In this document: positions 21,660 to 29,741 of the stretch, piece by piece | How positions within the stretch are numbered: the first letter of the stretch is position 1 | Layout of the letters: the number at the start of each line of letters is the position of its first letter | NCBI GenBank assembly: GCA_021835025.1 | Contig: JAKBQY010000032.1 | Span: 1 to 36,106 of the forward strand | DNA from: Thermoplasmata archaeon | Lineage (GTDB): Archaea > Thermoplasmatota > Thermoplasmata > Thermoplasmatales > Thermoplasmataceae | Length of the DNA: 36,106 bases | Reading direction: 5' to 3' | Position numbers and translations under genes: made by a program | Notes under the pieces: generated by a model | What the model was told of the DNA's origin: nothing | The model's database searches: none | The model's input: the letters and a program-made list of their open reading frames with translations, nothing else

Positions 21660-23141
21660 TTAAAGATTATCAAATAGGGAATCCCTTACAGTATTTATTA
21701 TTATATTTCCCTTTGAATAATCCGTATATACATTTTTAAGTTTTAGATATTCGTTAATACCATAAATGCTCCCCTCTCCAGCCTGGCCGGTTAATCTGAA
21801 TCCAGTATGGTATCCTTGGGATGCTTCTGGGCCTGGCATGTTTATATACAGTTCCCCAAATCTTATCTTTTCAGAAGCTTCCAGCATTAATTCCGGGTCT
21901 TCAGTAAATAAATATGAGGCAAGCCCGTATTTCGAATCATTGGCCTTATGGTATAATTCCTCCGTCGTTGATATTTTTTCCGTTCCAATTACAGGACCAA
22001 ATATCTCCTCCTGAAATATTGGGGAGGTCTGGTTCACGTTCTCTATTATTGTTGGTTCATAGAAATATCCATTTTTATATGTAGGTTCAAGATCAGGCGT
22101 TTTGCCACCAGCCAGTATTTTGTATCCGTTTTCCCTTGCATCTTCAACAACCTTTTTTACGCCTTCCAGTGCGCCCTTATTTATCATTGGTCCAAGATCT
22201 GAATTCTCGGGGTCTCCCAATTTGATCCTTTTTGTAACTTCCAGGAATTTCTTCATAAAATTATCATATATGTCCTCATGTATGTACAATCTCTCAGCAG
22301 CGATACATGACTGGCCAGCGTTAAGATATTTTGCCCATGTCATACATTTTAATGCTCTTTTAATATCTGCATCCTTCCATACTATAAATGGTGCTTTCCC
22401 ACCAAGTTCTAGAATTAATTTCGCCATATTGTTAGACGCCTTTTGCATTATTCTTTGTCCGGTTGAGGTTGAACCGGTCATTGTAATCAATGAAACCTTT
22501 TTATGCTCTACAATATAATCACCAATTTCAGAACCTCTTCCAGTAACTAGGTTCAGTACACCCTTTGGAATGCCAGCTTCCACAAATTTCTTAACTATCC
22601 ATTCAGCGGTTAATGGTGTATCAGAACTTGGTTTCAACACAACGGTATTGCCGGTTAACAATGCAGGTGCAAGTTTTCTTGCAACCATTGCCGCTGGGAA
22701 ATTCCATGGTGTTATGGCAACAATTATTCCATATGGTACCTTATATTGAAAAATTTTTCTTTTTGAGTTGGAACCTTCAACAATGTTTCCCGTTAGTTTT
22801 CTTTCAAATTCAGCATAATACAGTATTTGATCTATAACGCCATCCACCTCATCATGGGCTTCTGCCTTGATTTTACCACCCTCATTTTTTAAGAGTGTTT
22901 CAAGTTCATTTCTATTTTGTATTATTAAATCAGCGGTTTTATACAATATCTTTGCCCTTTCTGAAGTACCAAGGCTTTCCCATGAATCAAATGATTCCTC
23001 GGCTGCATCCATTGCCTCATCCACATCATTTTTTGTTCCGGCTGGAAAAGTACCCACTATTTCCCCCGTACTCGGATTGTATTTATTCAGAACTTCCTTG
23101 TTCGATGAATCCTTCCACTCACCATTGATATATAATTGCAT
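21660..23141 (-). CDS. Aldehyde dehydrogenase, likely glyceraldehyde dehydrogenase
   Basis: 493-residue member of the NAD(P)-dependent ALDH superfamily. ITPWNFPAAMVARKLAPAL, the cofactor-binding VVLKPSSDTPLTA, the general-base LELGGKAP, the nucleophile in AGQSCIAAERLYI and the final EIFGPV are intact. Thermoplasmatales use an NADP-dependent D-glyceraldehyde dehydrogenase of this type in the non-phosphorylative Entner-Doudoroff route, and the convergent pyruvate kinase gene fits, but substrate cannot be read directly; lactaldehyde or succinate-semialdehyde are alternatives. A TATA-like TTTTATAGTA about 25-30 bases upstream of the ATG suggests a leaderless message. Confidence 0.85.
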   Translation of the reverse strand: MQLYINGEWKDSSNKEVLNKYNPSTGEIVGTFPAGTKNDVDEAMDAAEESFDSWESLGTSERAKILYKTADLIIQNRNELETLLKNEGGKIKAEAHDEVDGVIDQILYYAEFERKLTGNIVEGSNSKRKIFQYKVPYGIIVAITPWNFPAAMVARKLAPALLTGNTVVLKPSSDTPLTAEWIVKKFVEAGIPKGVLNLVTGRGSEIGDYIVEHKKVSLITMTGSTSTGQRIMQKASNNMAKLILELGGKAPFIVWKDADIKRALKCMTWAKYLNAGQSCIAAERLYIHEDIYDNFMKKFLEVTKRIKLGDPENSDLGPMINKGALEGVKKVVEDARENGYKILAGGKTPDLEPTYKNGYFYEPTIIENVNQTSPIFQEEIFGPVIGTEKISTTEELYHKANDSKYGLASYLFTEDPELMLEASEKIRFGELYINMPGPEASQGYHTGFRLTGQAGEGSIYGINEYLKLKNVYTDYSKGNIIINTVRDSLFDNL

Positions 23142-23495
23142 GTTTTTTTTATTACAAAATACTATAAAAACCTTTATAGATAAATTTTTTGTATTTTATA
23201 ATTGGTATAAAATAAATTAATAAAAATGTTATAATTTCTATATTTCTTTACAACCAACCAATACTATGAAAGGAAAGAAATAATGACTATTTTTATGATT
23301 CAGGTGTTAATCCAAGACAAATAATTTTACCGAACATCATTTTTCGGTCGGATAAAACCATCTAAGAATAGGCTAAACCAATCAAAGCACATAATTGATA
23401 TCACAAACCATTAACAGAGATATGAAGGGCTCATAATTTCAATAAATATATATATAAATAATTAATCTCAAACCGTAAATTATTGGTGATTGTTA
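23142..23495. other. Intergenic region, 354 bases, with a hairpin
   Basis: Divergent promoter region for the aldehyde dehydrogenase and FKBP genes. A hairpin with ACCGAA/TTCGGT arms and an 8-base loop is at 23329-23348. A TATA-like AAATATATATATAAAT occurs at about 23442-23457 for the FKBP gene, which has a leader with SD GGTGAT. No further gene recognised. Confidence 0.4.
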
Positions 23496-24266
23496 ATGAA
23501 TGATGGTGATTTCATAGAGCTTAGCTTTGAATTGCGAGCAGGTGCGGACAAAAAATTAATATCAACTAGCAAAGAAGACGTTGCAAAGTCGGAAAATATT
23601 TTTGACGATAAAAAGAAATATAAGGACGTAGTTTTAATAATAGGCAATGAGGACATGTTTAAGGAGATTAATGAATCGTTTAAAAGTGCCGAAATAGGAA
23701 AAGAATACGAAGTTGTTATACCTGCAAAGGATGCATATGGTTTAAGAGATAATAAAAACATTAAAGTTGTTCCAATGAGAGAATTTCAGAGGAACAAAAT
23801 CAATCCAGAAATGGGGAAGGAAGTAAATATAAACAATAAAATTGGTAAAATTATATCCATCACTCCTGGCAGGGTTTTGATTGATTATAACCATGAACTG
23901 GCAGGTAAGGACATTTATTACAAATATGAAATTAAACAATCGATAATGGATGGCAAAGCAAAAGTTCAGGCTATCATTGAAATGTATTATAACTTATCTG
24001 AAAATTTTATACTTTCAATAGAAAATAACGTTATAGATATACAAATCCCTGAGGAGGCAAAATTTGATGTGAACTGGCTGGATGCAAAATACAGAATTGC
24101 CAATGATATCAGAAAATATTTGCCGGACAATGATATTTTAATAAAGGAACTATATGTCAAAGAAGAGAAGAAAGAGGAATCCGTAGGAGAAAAATCGGGC
24201 AAGCAACAGGATGCTGAAAATAAAGAAGAAAAAAACGACGATAAAGTCGACGAAGTTCAGAAATAA
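23496..24266 (+). CDS. FKBP-type peptidyl-prolyl isomerase (SlyD-like, archaeal long type)
   Basis: Folding helper of the archaeal FKBP family with the insert-in-flap arrangement: DFIELSFELRAG opens the FKBP fold, AKSENIFDDKK and VVLIIGNEDMFKEINES follow, VVIPAKDAYGLRDNKNIKVV is the flap, and YNHELAGKDIYYKYEI the closing strands. A C-terminal domain (~150-225) follows, then a highly charged tail (KKEESVGEKSGKQQ). The ATG at 23496 is selected by GGTGAT five bases upstream; an upstream TTG would add two residues. Its stop overlaps the next start (TAATG), coupling it to the methyltransferase. Confidence 0.87.
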   Translation: MNDGDFIELSFELRAGADKKLISTSKEDVAKSENIFDDKKKYKDVVLIIGNEDMFKEINESFKSAEIGKEYEVVIPAKDAYGLRDNKNIKVVPMREFQRNKINPEMGKEVNINNKIGKIISITPGRVLIDYNHELAGKDIYYKYEIKQSIMDGKAKVQAIIEMYYNLSENFILSIENNVIDIQIPEEAKFDVNWLDAKYRIANDIRKYLPDNDILIKELYVKEEKKEESVGEKSGKQQDAENKEEKNDDKVDEVQK

Positions 24267-24973
24267 TGGATCTTAAGGATATTATTTCTGTTGTCCTGGT
24301 TGAGCCAAAATATCAGGGTAATATAGGGGCCGTTGCTAGATCCATGGCAAATAGTGGTATAGTTGATCTCAGGATTGTAAAGACTATGCCTGAAACTGAG
24401 GCCTATTATAGATCAATGCATGGGCGTTACATTCTTGAAAATGCAAAAATTTTTGAAAATTTTGAAGATGCGATAGAAGGTTTTGAAATTGTTGTTGGAA
24501 CATCGGATATTTCAAAATCCGGTGAAAAATTCAGCAGGGTTCCAATATCCCCCGAGGATTTCTGGAACAAATATGGATTAAATGGGCAAAAGGTTGCGCT
24601 TGTGTTTGGGAGAGAGGACAATGGACTACATAACACGGAACTGAAAAAATGCAACTTCTTTATAAAGCTAATTGGCAATCCAGAATATCCCGTGTATAAT
24701 TTATCCCATGCAGTTGCCATAATTCTATATGAAATGGTTAAAATTTATTATTCTTCAAACGTTATAGCAAGAAAGGACCTTATAACAAACAGAAATATGG
24801 AGATATTGATTAAAAGAATAAATCAGATGTTATCAATGATTGACTATAATGATTCAGAAAGATCCACGTTATTAACAATGCTAAATAAAATCATAGGTAG
24901 ATCGGAATTAACAGAATCAGAATTTTATAAGATTATGGGGATACTGAGACAAATTATAAACAGAATAAGTTGA
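24266..24973 (+). CDS. trmJ: TrmJ-like tRNA 2'-O-methyltransferase (SpoU/SPOUT)
   Basis: 235-residue SPOUT methyltransferase. Motif 1 VEPKYQGNIGAVARSMANSG, motif 2 VALVFGREDNGL and motif 3 YPVYNLSHAVAIILYE form the knot that binds SAM. Archaeal TrmJ methylates the ribose of position 32 of the tRNA anticodon loop. The C-terminal ~65 residues are helical, as in the TrmJ dimerisation extension. Co-transcribed with the FKBP gene by a one-base overlap. Distinction from other SpoU members rests on the motif set and length. Confidence 0.85.
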   Translation: MDLKDIISVVLVEPKYQGNIGAVARSMANSGIVDLRIVKTMPETEAYYRSMHGRYILENAKIFENFEDAIEGFEIVVGTSDISKSGEKFSRVPISPEDFWNKYGLNGQKVALVFGREDNGLHNTELKKCNFFIKLIGNPEYPVYNLSHAVAIILYEMVKIYYSSNVIARKDLITNRNMEILIKRINQMLSMIDYNDSERSTLLTMLNKIIGRSELTESEFYKIMGILRQIINRIS

Positions 24974-25109
24974 TTTATATTATATGGAATAATTTCTGTA
25001 AATTGGAATAATATGTCCATGCATAAGTAAAACCGTATGGGTATATATGCTTTTTTTGAATGAATATTGCTTAATAAAAAATTCATATATAATAAAAATA
25101 TGTCCATAT

Positions 25110-26327
25110 ATGGATTATGATGTAGATGTGCTGGTGGCCGGTGGTGGTTTATCTGGTCTTTCGGCAGCCCTGGCCGCTGCCAGAAATGGCTTATCTGTAC
25201 TTGTGGCTGAACGTGGTGAGTATTCCGGTTCTAAAAATGTCAGTGGTGGTAGAATGTATACCCATTCACTGAAAAAGCTTCTTGGAGACAAATTTTCCGA
25301 TGAAAACCTGGAACTACCTGTTTATAAGGATACATATGAGATATATAACAAAGACAGAAAACTATCCTTTTCTTTTGAACAAAAAAACAAAAAAAATAGC
25401 TACACAGTATTGAGATCAAAATTTGACAGATACCTTGCCGGGATTGCAGAGGAATCAGGAGTTGCAGTTTCATATTCAACAATGGTGAATGATATTTCAA
25501 GGGAGGGAGGTATTGTCAATGTTCATACAAGCAGGGGCGATATAAAAACCCCACTTTTAATAGAGGCAGACGGCGTTGGCGCTGACGTTTCGAGATTAAA
25601 CGGCAGAAAACTGACCCCGAAATATCATATGCTTGGAGTGAAGGAGATTATTGACAAAAAACCGGACCATGATGAGGCTGAAACACGCACTATACTTGGA
25701 TTAACTGACAATATTAAGGGCGGTGGATTTATGTATGAAAATAGGGATACAACATCCATAGGATTCACATTGAAGGTTGAATCCATTCAGGATGATGCAA
25801 ATACAAAAACAACACCTGACCTCATTGAAGAATTCAGGGAGAAACTTGGGATTGAAGGGAAAGTTCTGGAATATTCAGCACATTTAATACCCTATTACGG
25901 CTATGATAATTTACCTCCTGTAAATTACGACAATATACTTGTTGCCGGCGACTCCGCAGGCTTCCTTATAAATGATGGCTTTACCATAAGGGGTATGGAC
26001 CTTGCGATAGAATCTGGAATGATAGCGGGCAATGCGGCAAAAAACATAATAGATTCAAAGGACTATGAAAATACTGAAATATACAAAAAAATGCTGGATA
26101 AATCATCTATAATGAACGATTTATTCGTGGCGAGACCAATGTTTAACTTATTGAACCAGGATAATATATTCAAAAAATATCCGGGATTTATCAATGACTT
26201 TCTCTCAAGCATGATGGACATAACGGATGATAATCGAAAGAAACTGATGGATGTGATGTTCGAAAAAGCCCATGAAAATGGCATGAGCGTGGCTTCCCTT
26301 TTAAGGGATGCGACAAAGGTGATCTGA
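25110..26327 (+). CDS. fixC: FixC-like flavoprotein (ETF:quinone oxidoreductase type)
   Basis: 405-residue flavoprotein. DVLVAGGGLSGLSAALAAAR is the N-terminal FAD dinucleotide motif, and NILVAGDSAGFLINDG the C-terminal FAD-binding GD motif. Like FixC it takes electrons from an electron-transfer flavoprotein (FixAB) and passes them to quinone through FixX, which is encoded immediately downstream with a one-base overlap (TGATG). No FixAB genes are in this window. The ATG at 25110 (MDYDVDVLVAGGG) is chosen; the open frame extends to 25047 but adds an unlikely N terminus. Confidence 0.87.
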   Translation: MDYDVDVLVAGGGLSGLSAALAAARNGLSVLVAERGEYSGSKNVSGGRMYTHSLKKLLGDKFSDENLELPVYKDTYEIYNKDRKLSFSFEQKNKKNSYTVLRSKFDRYLAGIAEESGVAVSYSTMVNDISREGGIVNVHTSRGDIKTPLLIEADGVGADVSRLNGRKLTPKYHMLGVKEIIDKKPDHDEAETRTILGLTDNIKGGGFMYENRDTTSIGFTLKVESIQDDANTKTTPDLIEEFREKLGIEGKVLEYSAHLIPYYGYDNLPPVNYDNILVAGDSAGFLINDGFTIRGMDLAIESGMIAGNAAKNIIDSKDYENTEIYKKMLDKSSIMNDLFVARPMFNLLNQDNIFKKYPGFINDFLSSMMDITDDNRKKLMDVMFEKAHENGMSVASLLRDATKVI

Positions 26328-26593
26328 TGGATTTATTGAAAAGACTGGCTTTGAATAAATATGGAACGGGAAATGAGTCGCATATAAATGTTAATACAGA
26401 CATATGCAAAACCTGTAAATATAAACCCTGCACAAAGGTATGCCCTGCAGGCACATATGAACCGGATGAAAAGGAAATTTTAATTGTCCACTATGAAAGA
26501 TGTGTGGAATGCAGTGCTGCACTTATTGCATGCCCGTTTGGAGCAATAACTTTCAAATACCCTGAAAACGGAATAAGCTATACATATGGATAA
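26327..26593 (+). CDS. fixX: FixX-like ferredoxin
   Basis: 88-residue ferredoxin partner of FixC. The first cluster motif is CKTCKYKPCTKVCPAGTYE (Cys27, 30, 35, 39). The second is CVECSAALIACPFGAI: Cys59, Cys62 and Cys69 are present but the third ligand position (residue 65) is Ala in place of the Cys found in the CxxCxxCxxxC pattern of typical FixX (C.ECGTC). One [4Fe-4S] site is therefore short of one ligand or could be a [3Fe-4S] cluster. Start overlaps fixC by one base. It ends 9 bases before the convergent nuclease-like gene. Confidence 0.87.
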   Translation: MDLLKRLALNKYGTGNESHINVNTDICKTCKYKPCTKVCPAGTYEPDEKEILIVHYERCVECSAALIACPFGAITFKYPENGISYTYG

Positions 26594-26601
26594 ATGTCAA
26601 A

Positions 26602-27993
26602 TCATTTTTTCATTATTTCTAACTTGCAACTGCAATGCTTAAAATTACATGAATTTATTACAAATGCAGGGCATAAGTCAAGATTTTCTGGATTGCCATT
26701 TTTAACAGCATTCTTTATGTCGTTTATTTTATTTTTGCATATATCTATAATTCTGCTCAGGTCAAATGTAATATCATAGGATACAACCTCATTATCAAGT
26801 TTTGGATAAATAACTATGATAATGCCTTCCTTTATATTTCTTCTTCCACATATTATAGCCAGCTCAGAGTAATAAGTTTCAGGTATGTTATTTGCATACT
26901 TTGAATTATTAACCTTTAAAATGAATGGAACTATTGAATTTTCATCGTAAATATTTTTAATTATATATTTATCATTGCCATATAAATCCAGCATGCTTGT
27001 TTCATTTTTCCTTGCCCTTTCAGAGCCATCTATTCCAAGTATTGATTTTTCTATGGTATCAAGAATGAAAAATGTTATATTTTTTCTATCGTAATTGAAT
27101 GTTGATATGGTGCCCGCTTCCTCACTGTCCCCCCTCATTCTGTGATAATATTTTCTCGGATAAATAAGGTCAAAATATCTTAAATCCTCCTTATCATTAT
27201 TGTTTTCATAGATTTTCTGCAGATTATCCTTCATTACATTATCTTCATGTACAGATATGGCATTTTTCAGAATTTCTTCATCTTTTTGAGGTAGAGTATC
27301 ACATGTGCATATATTTTTTTTCTGAAATACGCAGCCATAATTGTAATATGAACACCTTGGCAAAATGGAAGGATCATCATTTGACAGGCTCTGTTTAATT
27401 ATAGATATTCGATTTCTAACTGTATTGATTATCGCTTTAGAATCAATAATTTCTATTTTAAATGCATAAAATTTTGATGAAGAGGAATAAAAGATCAAAT
27501 AATTATCCCTATCAGGGTTTTTATTTATTACGGAATAAAAAAGAAGCTGCTCTAAATCCGAACGGTATATATTGAAAAGGTCATCAATATTTATTGATTC
27601 AGAACTTTTAGTTTTGAATTCTATAATGGAATTATTGATCATAAAATCAGCCCTTCCAATAACGTTAAGGTTTAAATGGCTGCCATTCATAATTTCCTCA
27701 AACCCAGAAAAACCTGGCAATTGTTCAAACCATTGCCTAGCCATGAAATGTATTGATTCTCCACCTTTCATGCGTGATAGTATTTCCGGTGGCATTTCTA
27801 TTTCCCCCACCTTCCTGGAATAATATGAGTATGCAGGATTGATAATTTCCGTAACATAGAGGTAATCTGGAATTTCAAAATTCTTATTTGACAATTTTTC
27901 ATATAATATTTTGGAAATATAGCTGTTCCTACTTTCCAGCAATATTGAATTTTTAACGGCTTTTAAAATATCCATATTATTGTTTTTTACCAT
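26602..27993 (-). CDS. RecB/Cas4-like PD-(D/E)XK protein with internal duplication
   Basis: 463-residue protein. The first half carries the RecB-family nuclease motifs: His82 (SIHFMARQW), Asp116 (GRADFMIN), Glu125-x-Lys127 (IEFKTKSS) and Gln149/Tyr153 (LEQLLFYS), followed by four cysteines (C214-x6-C221-x7-C229-x-C231), a likely Fe-S or zinc site. The second half ends in the same way: the residues preceding C441 (IIDICKNKINDIKNAV...) parallel those preceding C214 (IINTVRNRISIIKQSL...), then C441-x7-C449-x4-C454-x-C456. The second copy has no clear E-x-K, so it looks like an inactive duplicate. Role in DNA repair is inferred. No CRISPR array or other cas gene is nearby. Confidence 0.7.
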   Translation of the reverse strand: MVKNNNMDILKAVKNSILLESRNSYISKILYEKLSNKNFEIPDYLYVTEIINPAYSYYSRKVGEIEMPPEILSRMKGGESIHFMARQWFEQLPGFSGFEEIMNGSHLNLNVIGRADFMINNSIIEFKTKSSESINIDDLFNIYRSDLEQLLFYSVINKNPDRDNYLIFYSSSSKFYAFKIEIIDSKAIINTVRNRISIIKQSLSNDDPSILPRCSYYNYGCVFQKKNICTCDTLPQKDEEILKNAISVHEDNVMKDNLQKIYENNNDKEDLRYFDLIYPRKYYHRMRGDSEEAGTISTFNYDRKNITFFILDTIEKSILGIDGSERARKNETSMLDLYGNDKYIIKNIYDENSIVPFILKVNNSKYANNIPETYYSELAIICGRRNIKEGIIIVIYPKLDNEVVSYDITFDLSRIIDICKNKINDIKNAVKNGNPENLDLCPAFVINSCNFKHCSCKLEIMKK

Positions 27994-28086
27994 ATTGCCC
28001 CATAAAAGTCATAATTTTATTAATATTAACCTTTTACATTTATTTTTGTGGTTTTAGTTTAAATATATGCAATTATATTAATAACA

Positions 28087-29739
28087 TTATATTTCATCAA
28101 TTAAATTTATCCCAACAATATTTGAGGAATCTTCCAAGATCTTTTTGAATGTTGTCAGTAGTTTTATTCTTTTATTCATTTCTGGATCATTAATAATTGG
28201 GCAGTTGAGATAAAAATCGTTAAACGTTTTTGATAAAAGCAGCATATAATTTGCCATTATATCTGGCCTTAAAAAATCTACTGCTCCTTTGAGATAATAT
28301 GGATATATATACATTGTTTTTATCAATTTTCTTTCATATTCATTGTAATCTCCGTATGATTCTCCATAATTTTTTGATTTTTTTAGAATACTGCATGCTC
28401 TGGCATAGGAATACATGATATATGGTGCGGAATCACCCTCAAAATTCAATGCTTCAGACCATTTGAATGTTATTGGTTTGTTTGCATTAACCTTTATTAT
28501 ATTAAACCTTATTGAAGATGAAGCAATTGCTTTGCTTATTTTATTTATTTTTTCATCCTCGTATGAGGGCCTTTTAACCCTTATTATTTTTATTGACTCT
28601 TCTATTGTTTTATCATAAAGATCGTTTAACGTTACAATTCTTCCTTTTCTTGTTGACATTTTCCCGGATTCAAGGGAAACAAAACCGTAGAATACATAAT
28701 TGATTTTTGACTCGAAATCAAAATAATTTTTTAGCACAAAGTCAAGATTGCCTGCATGATTTTTATGGTCCTCTCCAAGAATGTCAATTATCCAGTCAAA
28801 ACTTTGGGCCTTGAAAAGATGGTATACAATATCCCTCGCAAAGTAAAGCGATGTCCCATCTGTTCTAGTTAAAAATATCTTTTTATCCCCAATAGCAAGA
28901 TATTTTGCATTGCCCTCTGATTTCAATTCAGTTGATATATCATCAAGCATCCTGTTTACCTCACCATAAAGAATGAAGTTTGATTCCCATACATATGTAG
29001 ATATTTCTATGCCAATTTTTTTTAAGGATGATTTTATAGAATCAAGCACAATGGATGCTACCTCCTGAATTGACGTAATAAGTTCCTTATCCCCATTTTC
29101 ATACCTTTCATCTAGCTGCTTTATTTCCTCATCTATGCTATGATCAATTTCCCTATCACGGTATATTCGTTGGTATCCATCAAGAAGATTTTCAAGGCTA
29201 GGTTTTTCATTCTTATGGTACCTCATATGCCCTAGATAAAGTGATATTACCTGTTTTCCGGAATCGTTGACAAAATATTGGGTGATTGCTCTGTAACCAT
29301 ACCTGTCCAGCAACCGGAATATGGAATCTCCAATAATTGAGTTCCTGATTCTTCCAACATGAATTGGCCCGGTAGGATTTGAGCTTGTATGTTCTATCAA
29401 TACTCTGGATGTGTCCTGAAAAACATTTGGATACATTGAGAATTGCTTTATGGACTCATTCATTGTTCTGAGCATTTCAACTGGTTTTATAAAGAAATTT
29501 ATATAATTATTTTTTAATTCTATTTTTTCTATAAAGTCATCCCTTATTTCGTTTCTGATCTTTATAAGAACTTTTTCTGGGTCTTCTCTTATTTTAAATA
29601 TTTTCAGTGTAAGATCCCCATAATTTTCCCCTATTTCAATATCGTTCGAACTTATATTGCCATATAAATTTTTGAGTTTTTTTAACAGGATATCTTTATA
29701 GTCATTGAATAATAGCATAAGGCATAATATATTAAACAT
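28087..29739 (-). CDS. argS: Arginyl-tRNA synthetase
   Basis: Class I synthetase charging tRNA-Arg. The Add-1-like N-terminal domain is followed by the HIGH box in NPTGPIHVGRIRN, GEDHKNHAG, then FVSLESGKMSTRKG (KMSKS equivalent) and the C-terminal anticodon-binding domain with APYIMYSYARACSIL and the DALR-type FYLNCPI. At 550 residues the length is normal for archaea. The start at 29739 lies two bases after the GH15 stop, indicating an operon; an internal ATG at 29718 (MLLFNDYKD) matches the common family N terminus and is a good alternative. Confidence 0.94.
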   Translation of the reverse strand: MFNILCLMLLFNDYKDILLKKLKNLYGNISSNDIEIGENYGDLTLKIFKIREDPEKVLIKIRNEIRDDFIEKIELKNNYINFFIKPVEMLRTMNESIKQFSMYPNVFQDTSRVLIEHTSSNPTGPIHVGRIRNSIIGDSIFRLLDRYGYRAITQYFVNDSGKQVISLYLGHMRYHKNEKPSLENLLDGYQRIYRDREIDHSIDEEIKQLDERYENGDKELITSIQEVASIVLDSIKSSLKKIGIEISTYVWESNFILYGEVNRMLDDISTELKSEGNAKYLAIGDKKIFLTRTDGTSLYFARDIVYHLFKAQSFDWIIDILGEDHKNHAGNLDFVLKNYFDFESKINYVFYGFVSLESGKMSTRKGRIVTLNDLYDKTIEESIKIIRVKRPSYEDEKINKISKAIASSSIRFNIIKVNANKPITFKWSEALNFEGDSAPYIMYSYARACSILKKSKNYGESYGDYNEYERKLIKTMYIYPYYLKGAVDFLRPDIMANYMLLLSKTFNDFYLNCPIINDPEMNKRIKLLTTFKKILEDSSNIVGINLIDEI

Positions 29740-29741
29740 AG

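Noticed and set aside
26602-27993. Cas4 of a CRISPR system
   Set aside because: No CRISPR repeats, cas1 or cas2 are in the window, the cysteine layout differs from Cas4, and the protein is duplicated.
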